This document shows, piece after piece, positions 7,243-14,405 of a stretch of 18,095 nucleotides of DNA; the stretch's first letter is position 1, and each line of letters starts with the position of its first letter. Position numbers and translations under genes: made by a program. The notes under the pieces were generated by a model. That model saw nothing but the letters and a program-made list of their open reading frames with translations, was not told where the DNA came from and searched no databases. The DNA is from an uncultured Robinsoniella sp. (GTDB lineage: Bacteria > Bacillota > Clostridia > Lachnospirales > Lachnospiraceae), in NCBI GenBank assembly GCA_900539655.1, contig UQCR01000128.1:1-18095 (forward strand), read 5' to 3'.

Positions 7243-8442
7243 CTATAAATCTGTAGTTTTTTCCTGAGTCCGGGAAAGCAGCTTCCCGTATGTCATGTCA
7301 ACGCCAAAAGCTCCAAGAGGCGCTGTTATCAATATGGCGAGTACTGCAACCGTTAATACGATTTTACCGCAGCCCAGCCCCAATGCCAGAGGAACACCGC
7401 CAATCGCAGCCTGCACGGTGGCTTTTGGCATATAGGCAATCATGCAAAACAGCCGTTCTTTACCGGATAATTTTGTTTTCTGCATGCAAACAAATACTCC
7501 CGCCATACGAAAAATCAATACTCCAAAGATCAATAAAACCGCCGATGCGCCTGCAGCCAATGCATAACTCACATCCACTGTTGCACCAACCAGTACGAAC
7601 AGCAGAATCTCAGCAGCCACCCATAATTTAGAGTATTTCACTGACAGCCTTTCCGCCACAACACGCCGCTTTTTCTGAAGTGCAATTCCCATGCTCATGA
7701 CAGCCAGTAATCCGGAAAACGGAATTATTCCCTTAACGGAATTTTCTAACGCCACCATTAGAAATGATATGCAAAGCAGTACTACTACTTTTCCCGAATC
7801 CCTTATGTGTAGTTTTTCAAACAGAACCCCAAGCAGAAATCCTGTAATAACACCGGCTATGAGACCGGTCAATATGGATACCGGAATCTGAGCAAAACTG
7901 GCAGCGGTGATGCTTTCTCCCTGTGCCAGTCCCGTAAACGCCGTAAACATGACGATGACAAATACATCGTCCACAGATGCCCCCGCCATAATCAGCTGGG
8001 GTATACTGTGTTCCCGTCCATACCCTTTCTCCATAAGCATCAGCATTTTCGGTACGATTACTGCCGGAGACACGGCGGCTATAACGGTTCCCATAATGGC
8101 TGCATCCAGCAAAGAAATTCCCAAAAGCCCCGGCGCCAGCAGCATCATACCCGCGATCTCAAAACACGCCGGTACAAAACACATCAAAATCGCAGGACGC
8201 CCTACCTTCTTTAGGTCATTAATGTCTAAAGATAACCCAGCCCTTGTCAGAATAATAATCAAAGCGATTTGTCTAAGGTCTGCCGATATACCTAAAATAG
8301 AGGGATCCAGAAGATTAAGTACATACGGTCCCAACACAATTCCGGTAATCAGCATGCCCAGAAGGCCCGGAAGCCTCAGTTTTTGAAGAACGGAACTGAG
8401 CAGCATTCCTAATAAAAAAATAAAAGCTAAACTTGTCAACAT
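7243..8442 (-). CDS. Cation:proton antiporter (CPA family), fluoride-riboswitch controlled
   Basis: A 399-residue membrane protein with about 12 hydrophobic segments and the layout of the Na+/H+ exchanger superfamily. SPAVIVPKML (about 125-134) and ASVDD (155-159) match the two crossing discontinuous-helix regions. The aspartates at 158/159 are the likely ion- and proton-carrying residues. It would exchange a cation, or another ion, for protons at the cell membrane. AAAGGAGAG lies upstream of the ATG at 8442. The long leader contains a fluoride-type aptamer and an overlapping terminator, so the gene should be switched on by fluoride. Antiporters of this family are known members of fluoride-riboswitch regulons beside crcB and eriC. 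The transported ion cannot be read from sequence. No crcB is present in the window. Confidence 0.88.
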   Translation of the reverse strand: MLTSLAFIFLLGMLLSSVLQKLRLPGLLGMLITGIVLGPYVLNLLDPSILGISADLRQIALIIILTRAGLSLDINDLKKVGRPAILMCFVPACFEIAGMMLLAPGLLGISLLDAAIMGTVIAAVSPAVIVPKMLMLMEKGYGREHSIPQLIMAGASVDDVFVIVMFTAFTGLAQGESITAASFAQIPVSILTGLIAGVITGFLLGVLFEKLHIRDSGKVVVLLCISFLMVALENSVKGIIPFSGLLAVMSMGIALQKKRRVVAERLSVKYSKLWVAAEILLFVLVGATVDVSYALAAGASAVLLIFGVLIFRMAGVFVCMQKTKLSGKERLFCMIAYMPKATVQAAIGGVPLALGLGCGKIVLTVAVLAILITAPLGAFGVDMTYGKLLSRTQEKTTDL

Positions 8443-8526
8443 AATACTCTCTCCTTTAATTTCGTCATTATCATTGATTTGTCAGCTTTTCTTGATGAAA
8501 ACTCCCTTATGAAGGTTTCTGCACAT

Positions 8527-8562
8527 AAAAAAACTGACAATCCTGTCCTGAAACAGAAGTCA
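8527..8562 (-). terminator. Riboswitch expression-platform terminator
   Basis: On the minus strand TGAC (8562-8559) can pair with GTCA (8538-8535), and inside it CTGT can pair with ACAG. Seven T residues follow at 8533-8527. The 5' side of the stem uses bases of the conserved aptamer 3' motif (AGCTGATGACTTCTG, 8568-8554), so aptamer folding and termination should exclude each other. That is the arrangement of a ligand-ON switch. Confidence 0.7.
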
Positions 8563-8615
8563 TCAGCTATTAGCAGTTTAGGTATTATACCTGGGGAGAA
8601 CCTCATTCCCCTTTA
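8551..8615 (-). ncRNA. Fluoride (crcB) riboswitch aptamer
   Basis: Read on the minus strand, the leader has the ordered crcB-motif elements. GGGGAATGAGGTTCTCCCC (8611-8593) is a 5-bp stem with the conserved ATGAGG loop. AAACTGC lies at 8579-8573, and AGCTGATGACTTCTG at 8568-8554. The loop GAGGT can pair with ACTTC in the last motif (one G-U), forming the pseudoknot of this class. The arrangement matches my memory of the Thermotoga petrophila fluoride aptamer closely, except for 13 nt inserted at 8592-8580 that form their own mini-hairpin (AGGTA, TAA, TACCT). It starts about 10 nt from the predicted transcription start and controls the antiporter. Confidence 0.85.
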
Positions 8616-8628
8616 TTTTCTATTGTGA

Positions 8629-8657
8629 ATAATAGCATATCAAAATGGAAATGTCAA
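8629..8657 (-). promoter_or_regulatory. Strong promoter of the riboswitch-antiporter unit
   Basis: The minus strand has a perfect TTGACA (-35 at 8657-8652), a 17-nt spacer and TATTAT (-10 at 8634-8629) with TGC just before it, as in an extended -10. Transcription would start near 8622, directly before the aptamer. Confidence 0.8.
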
Positions 8658-8666
8658 CCCATTATA

Positions 8667-8700
8667 TAAGGCGCATTCATTTCATAAGGAACGCGCCTTA
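8667..8700 (-). terminator. Terminator-like hairpin after the DHH phosphoesterase gene
   Basis: TAAGGCGCATT (8667-8677) and AACGCGCCTTA (8690-8700) form an 11-bp GC-rich stem with one G-U or A-C position, depending on strand, and a 12-nt loop. It lies 13 nt downstream of the DHH stop and ends 10 nt before the antiporter promoter. No proper T-run follows, so termination may be incomplete. Confidence 0.5.
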
Positions 8701-8712
8701 CCAGCATTATTC

Positions 8713-9627
8713 TTATTTTTTATTTATCAGCTCATCCAGCATTTTAGGAAGCATCTCATCCATATTGTCATCATTGAACTGGCAGGTTCCAACCGCTTTA
8801 TGTCCGCCGCCGCCGTATTTCAGCATCAGGCTTCCCACATCGATGTCGGAAGTCCGGTTTAGAACACTGTAGCCGACTGCAGCTGAGCACCCTTTGCCGC
8901 CTTTTCCATTTACGATCCAGACTGAGATATTCTGTTCCGGATACATACTGTAAATCAGGAAACGATTTCCTGTATAGATAGGATCCACACCTCTCAGATC
9001 CGTTATAATAACATCTTTTTCCACTCTGGTATGTGCTTTGGTCATTTCCATAAATTTAGCTGTCTGCTCAAAATAAACTTCAATTCGTTCTTTTACATCT
9101 GACAGACTTAATATTTCCTCTGTATTCATGGTGCGGCAGGCATCGATCAGCTTTTCCATCAGCTGGTAATTAGAGATGGTAAAATTCCTCCAACGGCCTA
9201 AACCGGTTCTTGGATCCATCAGAAAACCAACTAATATCCATCCTTTTGGATTCTGGATTTCATCGATTGTCAAATTACCTGAATCCACCTTATCTACTGC
9301 TTCCATCATTTCATTAAAATGGGAAAACCTTTCATTGCCTCCATAATAATCATAAATAATTCTTGCACAGGATGGTGTTATACGGCTTTCCCCTTTATAT
9401 TTTCCTTCCAGCTTGTTTCTTTCAAATTCACTGGAATGATGATCAAACCACAGGCCGCACCCCTCTACATAAGGTACATTGGCAAGGCAGTCATCCTCTG
9501 TAATTTCCACCAGTCCATCCTGAAGATCTTTGGGATGTGCAAACTTCCAATGATCAATAATTCCTGCTTCTTTCAGCAGCGCACCGCAAACCAAACCATC
9601 AAAGTCGGAACGGGTAACCAGTCTCAT
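8713..9627 (-). CDS. DHH/DHHA1 family phosphoesterase
   Basis: A 304-residue cytosolic enzyme of the DHH superfamily, which uses two metal ions to hydrolyse phosphodiester or phosphoanhydride bonds (nanoRNA, cyclic or linear dinucleotides, polyphosphate). Motifs are in order: RSDFDG at 6-11, WFDHHSSE at about 60-67, a third Asp in the EAVDKVDSG region, and the DHHA1 substrate loop YGGGGHKAVG near 271-280. An ATG at 9645 would add six residues. The ATG at 9627 is preferred because AAGGAG lies 9 nt before it, inside the codons of the longer version. It is a single-gene unit with a hairpin after it. The 5' region holds a GTATACG inverted repeat. The precise substrate cannot be told from sequence. 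Confidence 0.85.
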   Translation of the reverse strand: MRLVTRSDFDGLVCGALLKEAGIIDHWKFAHPKDLQDGLVEITEDDCLANVPYVEGCGLWFDHHSSEFERNKLEGKYKGESRITPSCARIIYDYYGGNERFSHFNEMMEAVDKVDSGNLTIDEIQNPKGWILVGFLMDPRTGLGRWRNFTISNYQLMEKLIDACRTMNTEEILSLSDVKERIEVYFEQTAKFMEMTKAHTRVEKDVIITDLRGVDPIYTGNRFLIYSMYPEQNISVWIVNGKGGKGCSAAVGYSVLNRTSDIDVGSLMLKYGGGGHKAVGTCQFNDDNMDEMLPKMLDELINKK

Positions 9628-9647
9628 ATTATTCAGCTCCTTCATCT

Positions 9648-9673
9648 GTATACGTGTATAAATTGTCGTATAC
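9648..9673 (-). repeat. GTATACG inverted repeat in the DHH gene leader
   Basis: GTATACG (9648-9654) and CGTATAC (9667-9673) are perfect inverted copies separated by 12 nt, ending about 20 nt upstream of the DHH start codon. This could be an operator for a dimeric repressor or a leader hairpin. No regulator is identified. Confidence 0.35.
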
Positions 9674-9735
9674 TGTTTAAATTTTATATGTTCCTATCAT
9701 AGCATGTAATTTACAAAATGGATAGCCTTAAAGTT

Positions 9736-9849
9736 TCAATTTAATGTAAATTTTAGACTGATTACTTTTACAATTCTTTCCTCTCTCATGTCTGCATCAG
9801 CATGGACAAAAACGTTCAGGCATTCCTTATCTATCATGAGAACTCCCAT
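9736..9849 (-). pseudogene. Short remnant resembling a cytidylate-kinase-like gene
   Basis: A 37-codon open frame whose sequence LNVFVHADADMREERIVKV resembles the segment of cytidylate-kinase-like (AAA_26) proteins, where a strand ending in HAD/YAD is followed by an arginine-rich helix (xRxxRV). A normal protein would be near 200 residues and would have an N-terminal P-loop, which is absent. An in-frame stop lies upstream, and no ribosome binding site of note precedes the ATG at 9849. I read it as the leftover of a decayed gene, not a functional small protein. The family call comes from pattern memory. Confidence 0.35.
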
Positions 9850-10039
9850 TTTAACCAGTTGACAGCTTCAATTTTTTTGTATAGCGTTTAAAATATTTTC
9901 TCTTAATTTCCAACTAATTTCATTTAGCTCCTTGTTTATTTATCCACTGGCAAATATAATAAACTGCAAAAGATACATAACAGACCTAATAAAATCCCAG
10001 CAAAAAGGGACACTGCAGATCCCGGAGAGGCCATATAAA
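9850..10039 (+). promoter_or_regulatory. Promoter region of the two-component/ABC module
   Basis: TTGTTT (9932-9937), a 17-nt spacer and a perfect TATAAT (9955-9960) make the best promoter, giving a leader of about 73 nt. A perfect TTGACA also occurs at 9859-9864, but its possible -10 (TATAGC, 9880-9885) is only 15 nt away, so it is weaker. The rest of the 412-nt gap between the DHH start and the response regulator holds the kinase-like remnant and A/T-rich DNA with nothing else I can identify. Confidence 0.5.
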
Positions 10040-10741
10040 ATGAATTATAAAATACTAATCATTGATGATGATAAAGATCTTTGCCTGTTACTGAAAAAAA
10101 ATTTAACCGCAGAGGGTAATCATGTAACCGTCTGTCATGACGGAGAAATCGGACTTTCGGAGGCATTTCATGTCGAATACCAGTTAATCGTACTGGATAT
10201 TATGCTGCCCGGCAAAAGTGGCTTTGATGTCTTGACTGAAATCAGAAAAACCAGCCATGTTCCAATCCTGATGCTGACAGCCAAAGACAGTGAGGCTGAT
10301 AAAGTATCCGGACTGCGCATGGGCGCGGATGACTATATTACAAAACCATTCAGCAATACTGAGTTTATTGCCCGGGTGGAATCACTTTTAAGAAGGTATA
10401 CCATCTTCAATTCCGCCTCGGTTTCAATGGATCCCGCGTTGGACATGGGAAGCCTGTATATTGATCCTGCTGCACACGAAGTCCGTCAAAACGGCGCACT
10501 GATTGACCTGACCGCTAAAGAATTCGATCTTTTATATTTCTTAGCCGGAAACCGTGGGAAAGTATTTACCAAAAAGCAGATATACCGCGCCGTTTGGGAG
10601 GATGAGTATGCCTTTGATGATAATAATATTATGGTACACATCCGCAGACTGCGTAAAAAAATAGAGCCCTGCCCGGAGAAACCGGTCTATATTATAACAA
10701 TCTGGGGTGTTGGGTACAAGTTTGGCGGTGATTCTTTATGA
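10040..10741 (+). CDS. OmpR/PhoB-family response regulator
   Basis: A 233-residue DNA-binding response regulator. The receiver domain spans about 1-118: acidic pocket D9-D11, phospho-acceptor D53 in VLDIMLPG, T80, and K102 in DYITKPF. The C-terminal winged-helix domain spans about 135-230 and includes the TAKEFDLL helix, the recognition-helix region NNIMVHIRRLRKKIE, and the GVGYKF wing. The start at 10040 is preferred over a far upstream ATG because GGAGAGG lies 9 nt before it and the receiver domain begins at once. The last codon overlaps the histidine kinase start (ATGA). Given the downstream BcrAB-like transporter and UppP, it probably activates that set when the cell meets bacitracin or a similar cell-wall antibiotic. 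The role is inferred from context. Confidence 0.92.
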   Translation: MNYKILIIDDDKDLCLLLKKNLTAEGNHVTVCHDGEIGLSEAFHVEYQLIVLDIMLPGKSGFDVLTEIRKTSHVPILMLTAKDSEADKVSGLRMGADDYITKPFSNTEFIARVESLLRRYTIFNSASVSMDPALDMGSLYIDPAAHEVRQNGALIDLTAKEFDLLYFLAGNRGKVFTKKQIYRAVWEDEYAFDDNNIMVHIRRLRKKIEPCPEKPVYIITIWGVGYKFGGDSL

Positions 10742-11658
10742 CCGGCCTTATAATTACCTTCCTGCTCCTCCTATGTATCGGATTGTTTCTCTATATCTTA
10801 AATATCCGAAAACAGGAAAAAGAATGGCTGGCTATCCTTCATGATGTGCAGCAAGGCAGACAGGAGAAGATATTTACAAAAGGAAACGGACTTATGGCTG
10901 ATATCAGCTATGAACTAAATGATATTATTGAATCAAACAAAATGAGAATTGCTCATCTTGAAAAAGTAGATGAGGCAAAAAAGCAGATTTTGACCAGCCT
11001 TTCCCATGATGTTAGGACTCCCCTGGCTTCTTTGATTGGTTATCTGGAAGCTCTGGAAAATGGGATGCTGGACAAAACGGAACAGAAAGAATATATTTCT
11101 GTAGCATATCGAAAAGCAAATGATCTGAAATCTTATGTGGACATGCTTTTTGAATGGTTTAAACTCAATTCCAGAGAACAGCAGTTTCATTTTGAGATGG
11201 AAGATATAAATGAACTGACCCGGGAAATTATTATTGAATGGCTTCCGGTTCTGGAGAAGGAAAAAATTGAAATCAATGCCCAGATCGGTGATGAAGAATT
11301 ATTGCTGTCAACTGACCGCATGGCGTTTAAGCGGATAATTAACAATCTTATGCAAAATGCAATACACCATGGAAACTGTACCAGTATTACAATCATTGTG
11401 GAAAACCACTTGGAAACTGTGCAGGCAGCCGTTATAAATGATGGATGCCCAATCCCTCCGGATCAACTGCCTTACATTTTTGACCGACTGTATAAGGGCG
11501 ACCATGCACGCTCAGGAAAGGGAAGCGGACTGGGTCTGGCAATTACAAAAGAACTTGCCTTTGCTTTGCACGGGGAAATAAGTGTAACCAGTTCACTGGA
11601 CCAGGGGACCAGATTTCAAATCATCCTTCCCGCTAACCCAAAAGTAATAAAAAAGTAA
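10738..11658 (+). CDS. Sensor histidine kinase with a single N-terminal membrane segment
   Basis: A 306-residue kinase. One hydrophobic segment (about 2-22) anchors it, with almost no extracellular part. A linker helix follows, then the dimerisation/phospho-acceptor box SLSHDVRTPLASL with H90. The ATPase domain has the N-box INNLMQNAIHHG (about 201-212), the DG motif (235-236) and GKGSGLGLAI (260-269). All catalytic motifs are present. Bce-type kinases usually have two membrane helices and no sensor domain; this one has only one visible, so it probably receives its signal from a membrane partner such as the neighbouring ABC transporter. It overlaps the response regulator by 4 nt (ATGA) and is the cognate kinase. 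Confidence 0.92.
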   Translation: MTGLIITFLLLLCIGLFLYILNIRKQEKEWLAILHDVQQGRQEKIFTKGNGLMADISYELNDIIESNKMRIAHLEKVDEAKKQILTSLSHDVRTPLASLIGYLEALENGMLDKTEQKEYISVAYRKANDLKSYVDMLFEWFKLNSREQQFHFEMEDINELTREIIIEWLPVLEKEKIEINAQIGDEELLLSTDRMAFKRIINNLMQNAIHHGNCTSITIIVENHLETVQAAVINDGCPIPPDQLPYIFDRLYKGDHARSGKGSGLGLAITKELAFALHGEISVTSSLDQGTRFQIILPANPKVIKK

Positions 11659-11660
11659 GA

Positions 11661-11741
11661 TCTGATAAAGGCTCCTGTCAGCTTTGGATGGTAAAATAAT
11701 TTCGTGAGATGCATAGCTGTACCCGCAGCTATCAGACAGGA
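11661..11741 (+). promoter_or_regulatory. Regulatory gap before the ABC genes with competing hairpins
   Basis: The 117-nt gap between kinase and ATPase genes contains several inverted repeats. ATAGCTG (11713-11719) pairs with CAGCTAT (11726-11732) around TACCCG. TCCTGTC (11673-11679) is complementary to GACAGGA (11735-11741), and TCTGATA (11661-11667) to TATCAGA (11730-11736). The last two share bases and cannot form together. TGGTAAAAT near 11690-11698 could be an extended -10 lacking a normal -35, as expected for a promoter activated by a response regulator. The sequence does not decide between operator and attenuator. Confidence 0.4.
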
Positions 11742-11775
11742 ATTGTAAGACACATTTAGAAAGGGGTCAACGAAA

Positions 11776-12696
11776 ATGAACCGTTATGTGATAGAAACAA
11801 TCGGACTTACAAAGCAATTTGGCAGTCAGCTTGGTGTGGACCATGTCAATCTCCATGTCCCCCAGGGTAAAATTTATGGCCTGCTGGGCAGAAACGGCGC
11901 CGGAAAAACTACAACCATGCGAATGCTTTTAAATCTGGTACAGCCTACATCCGGAAAAATTCTGCTGTTTGGCAATGATGATCGGACTCATCCGGGCAAA
12001 ACTTACCGAAATATTGGAAATATCATTGAAACTCCGGGCTTTTATGATAACCTGACCGCACGGGAAAATTTAAAACTGCTTGCACGCCTGCGTGGCAGGC
12101 ACCGCATAGACACCGTAGACCATGCGCTGGAAGTCGTTGGACTTGAAAATGAAACCAACAAACCATTTTCTAATTATTCCTTAGGGATGAAACAGCGGCT
12201 GGGCATTGCCGCTGCCATCATGCATGACCCAAGCCTTCTCATACTGGACGAACCAGTTAACGGGCTGGATCCAATTGGAATACACGAAATCCGAAATTTT
12301 CTGCTGGAACTGAGCAAAAACGGTACCACCATATTACTCTCCAGCCATGTTTTAAGTGAAATTGAGCAGTTAGCCGATATCATCGGTGTGATGCACGAAG
12401 GGCAGTTGCTGGAAGAAGTAACCATGGCTGAACTTCACAAACGCAACCGGCAATTTGTAGAATTCCAGGTGTCTGATGTAAACACTGCTTCCCTGCTGCT
12501 GGAGCGGCATCATGAAGTCACTGACTATACCGTTTGTGACAACCATTCTATCCGCATTTTTGAAAAGATCAACAATCGCGGTGATATAAACCAGTCCTTT
12601 GTACAAAATGGCTTGATGGTTACAAAAGTAAACATCAGCGAAGAAAAACTGGAAGATTATTTTTCAAAGCTGATTGGAGGTGGCAGAATTGGTTGA
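11776..12696 (+). CDS. BcrA-like ABC transporter ATP-binding protein
   Basis: A 306-residue ATPase of the bacitracin-export/DrrA type. Walker A GRNGAGKT is at 38-45, signature SLGMKQRL at 135-142, Walker B LLILDEP at 154-160, and the switch histidine H191 in SSHVLSEIE. About 90 residues after the ATPase core form the C-terminal extension typical of this subfamily. AAAGGGG lies 9 nt before the ATG. It overlaps the permease gene by 8 nt, showing they are partners. With the permease and UppP it forms a set like enterococcal bcrABD, which protects the lipid II cycle from bacitracin. The substrate is inferred from this context; other antimicrobial peptides are possible. Confidence 0.92.
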   Translation: MNRYVIETIGLTKQFGSQLGVDHVNLHVPQGKIYGLLGRNGAGKTTTMRMLLNLVQPTSGKILLFGNDDRTHPGKTYRNIGNIIETPGFYDNLTARENLKLLARLRGRHRIDTVDHALEVVGLENETNKPFSNYSLGMKQRLGIAAAIMHDPSLLILDEPVNGLDPIGIHEIRNFLLELSKNGTTILLSSHVLSEIEQLADIIGVMHEGQLLEEVTMAELHKRNRQFVEFQVSDVNTASLLLERHHEVTDYTVCDNHSIRIFEKINNRGDINQSFVQNGLMVTKVNISEEKLEDYFSKLIGGGRIG

Positions 12697-13438
12697 TCTG
12701 ATATACTGTGAATTGCTAAAACTGAAACGTTCAAAAATGCTTCCCATCAGCTTTCTGGGGGCTCTGGCTGCACCTGCTATGCTGCTGGTGGAATGTCTGC
12801 AGACACATTTTGAACACCCTGAGAAAATATTTACACTGGCTGATATCTACGACAGTCTGCTGCTTTATACTACTATTCTAATGAACCTTTTGGTTTATAT
12901 GATTATAGCCGCTTACCTGTTCAGCCGTGAATATACCGAAAAAACGTTAAAAAATATATTAACCATACCAGTATCTAAGTCATCCTTTTTAACCAGTAAA
13001 TTCTGCATTTTATTCCTGTGGATGATAGCACTTGCCGCTATTTCCTGGGCTGCCGCTTTTCTTTTTGCATTGCTGTATCATACTGTTTTTGGCATGGCTG
13101 AATTCTATTTTCATACTGCCCTGGTAAACCTGGCCAGAATGCTGGCTGGTACAATTTTACTGTTTTTCGTTATTTCACCTTTTACATTCCTCGCTGAAAA
13201 ATCAAAAGGCCTGGTGGTGCCGATGATTATATCCGCTGCCATTATTATGGGAAATGCTGCCTTGTCAAATCAGGACCTGGGTGCCTTATATCCCTGGACA
13301 TCTGTCTTTTTCCTTTTAAATGGAAGCCTGGCTGACACCGGTTATCCGTTTTGGCTGTCCATCAGTATAATTGTCCTGGTGTCAATCCTGGGATTTGCTG
13401 CCACATACATCTATTTTCAAAGGGAGGATATTAAATAA
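12689..13438 (+). CDS. BcrB-like ABC transporter permease
   Basis: A 249-residue membrane protein with six hydrophobic segments and the start typical of ABC-2 type permeases of this class (VDLIYCELLKLKRSKM). I use the TTG at 12689 as start: GGAGG lies 8 nt before it, and the conserved N-terminus begins there. A TTG at 12674 would overlap that ribosome binding site. The gene overlaps the ATPase gene by 8 nt, and its TAA stop shares its last base with the UppP start codon (TAATG). It is the membrane half of the exporter or flippase-like complex and acts in the cell membrane. Confidence 0.88.
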   Translation: MVDLIYCELLKLKRSKMLPISFLGALAAPAMLLVECLQTHFEHPEKIFTLADIYDSLLLYTTILMNLLVYMIIAAYLFSREYTEKTLKNILTIPVSKSSFLTSKFCILFLWMIALAAISWAAAFLFALLYHTVFGMAEFYFHTALVNLARMLAGTILLFFVISPFTFLAEKSKGLVVPMIISAAIIMGNAALSNQDLGALYPWTSVFFLLNGSLADTGYPFWLSISIIVLVSILGFAATYIYFQREDIK

Positions 13439-14262
13439 TGACACTGGATTTTATAGAAATACTCAAGATTATTTTTCTCGGTATTGTAGAAGGTATCACA
13501 GAATGGCTTCCGGTAAGCAGTACCGGGCATATGCTCCTGGTAGATGAATTTATTTCCCTCAATATGAGTGAATCCTTCAAAGAAATGTTTTTTGTGGTCA
13601 TCCAGCTGGGCGCGATTTTAGCTGTCGTACTGGTATTCTGGAATAAAATGTTCCCATTCCAATTTAAAGACAGGAAGAAGCCGACGATAAAAAAAGAAAC
13701 TTTTTCCATGTGGTTTAAAGTCGCTGCCGCCTGCATACCAGGTGCAGTGGTAACCATCTTGTTTGATGATTATATCGATGCACATCTGCATACCCCCATT
13801 GTGATCGCAGCTGCATTAATCTTCTACGGAATTGCATTTATCGTGATCGAAAACTGGAACAAAAGAAGAAAGCCTCAGGTTACCCATTTATCAGATATTA
13901 CTTATAAAACAGCACTTCTCATAGGACTGTTCCAGGTATTGTCCATCATTCCCGGCACATCACGTTCCGGTGCCACCATTATTGGGGCTTTACTGATTGG
14001 GGTATCCAGAACCGCCGCCGCAGAATTCACATTTTTCCTGGCTGTACCAGTCATGTTTGGCTTAAGTGCACTAAAGATGATCAAGTTTGGCTTTCATTTT
14101 GGAGGTAATGAGATCTTCACTTTAGGAGTTGGAATGATTGTAGCCTTCTTAGTGTCGCTAATCGTTATTAAGTTCCTGATGAGTTATATTAAACGGCATG
14201 ATTTCAAGGTATTTGGCTGGTATCGGATCCTATTAGGAATACTGGTATTACTTTTCGTCTGA
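13438..14262 (+). CDS. uppP: Undecaprenyl-diphosphatase (UppP/BacA)
   Basis: A 274-residue membrane phosphatase that converts undecaprenyl diphosphate to the monophosphate, recycling the lipid carrier for peptidoglycan and removing the target of bacitracin. Both signature motifs are intact: EGITEWLPVSSTGHM (18-32) with its catalytic glutamates, and PGTSRSG (172-178) with the essential arginine. Length matches the family. The start shares one base with the permease stop, and GGGAGG lies 10 nt upstream. It is the last gene of the two-component/ABC module and corresponds to bcrD in bacitracin-resistance operons, suggesting that carrier recycling is induced together with the transporter. It may be an accessory copy besides a housekeeping one elsewhere. 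Confidence 0.95.
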   Translation: MTLDFIEILKIIFLGIVEGITEWLPVSSTGHMLLVDEFISLNMSESFKEMFFVVIQLGAILAVVLVFWNKMFPFQFKDRKKPTIKKETFSMWFKVAAACIPGAVVTILFDDYIDAHLHTPIVIAAALIFYGIAFIVIENWNKRRKPQVTHLSDITYKTALLIGLFQVLSIIPGTSRSGATIIGALLIGVSRTAAAEFTFFLAVPVMFGLSALKMIKFGFHFGGNEIFTLGVGMIVAFLVSLIVIKFLMSYIKRHDFKVFGWYRILLGILVLLFV

Positions 14263-14396
14263 TTTGTATGTGTGTTAATCACTTTTAGCATTTCTATAAT
14301 AATCAAAATTCGTAAGAAAATATTCAGAAAGTATCTCTTTTTATAAACTTTTTTTTAATAATTATGTTGTAAAATAAAGGAAAAAGGAAAGAGAGT
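14263..14396 (+). other. A/T-rich gap between uppP and vanZ-like gene
   Basis: A weak A/T-only hairpin (AGAAAGT near 14325-14333 with ACTTTTT near 14347-14353) followed by a T-run could end the uppP transcript. TAAAAT at 14370-14375 could be a -10 for the vanZ-like gene, without a clear -35. A TATAAT at 14295-14300 also lacks a good -35. Nothing stronger is visible. Confidence 0.3.
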
Positions 14397-14405
14397 GTGT
14401 TTATT

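Noticed and set aside
7907..8386. 159-codon open frame on the plus strand
   Set aside because: It is the mirror of the antiporter gene; no ribosome binding site or family-like sequence was seen.
8551..8615. Manganese (yybP-ykoY) riboswitch, suggested by AAAGGGGA and the transporter gene
   Set aside because: The rest of that consensus is missing, whereas the ordered ATGAGG loop, AAACTGC and GCTGATGACTTCT motifs match the fluoride class.
12674..12691. Upstream TTG start at 12674 for the permease
   Set aside because: It would overlap the GGAGG ribosome binding site at 12676-12680 that is well spaced for the TTG at 12689.
13431..13757. 108-codon minus-strand open frame within uppP
   Set aside because: It overlaps the well-supported UppP coding region and has no recognisable product.
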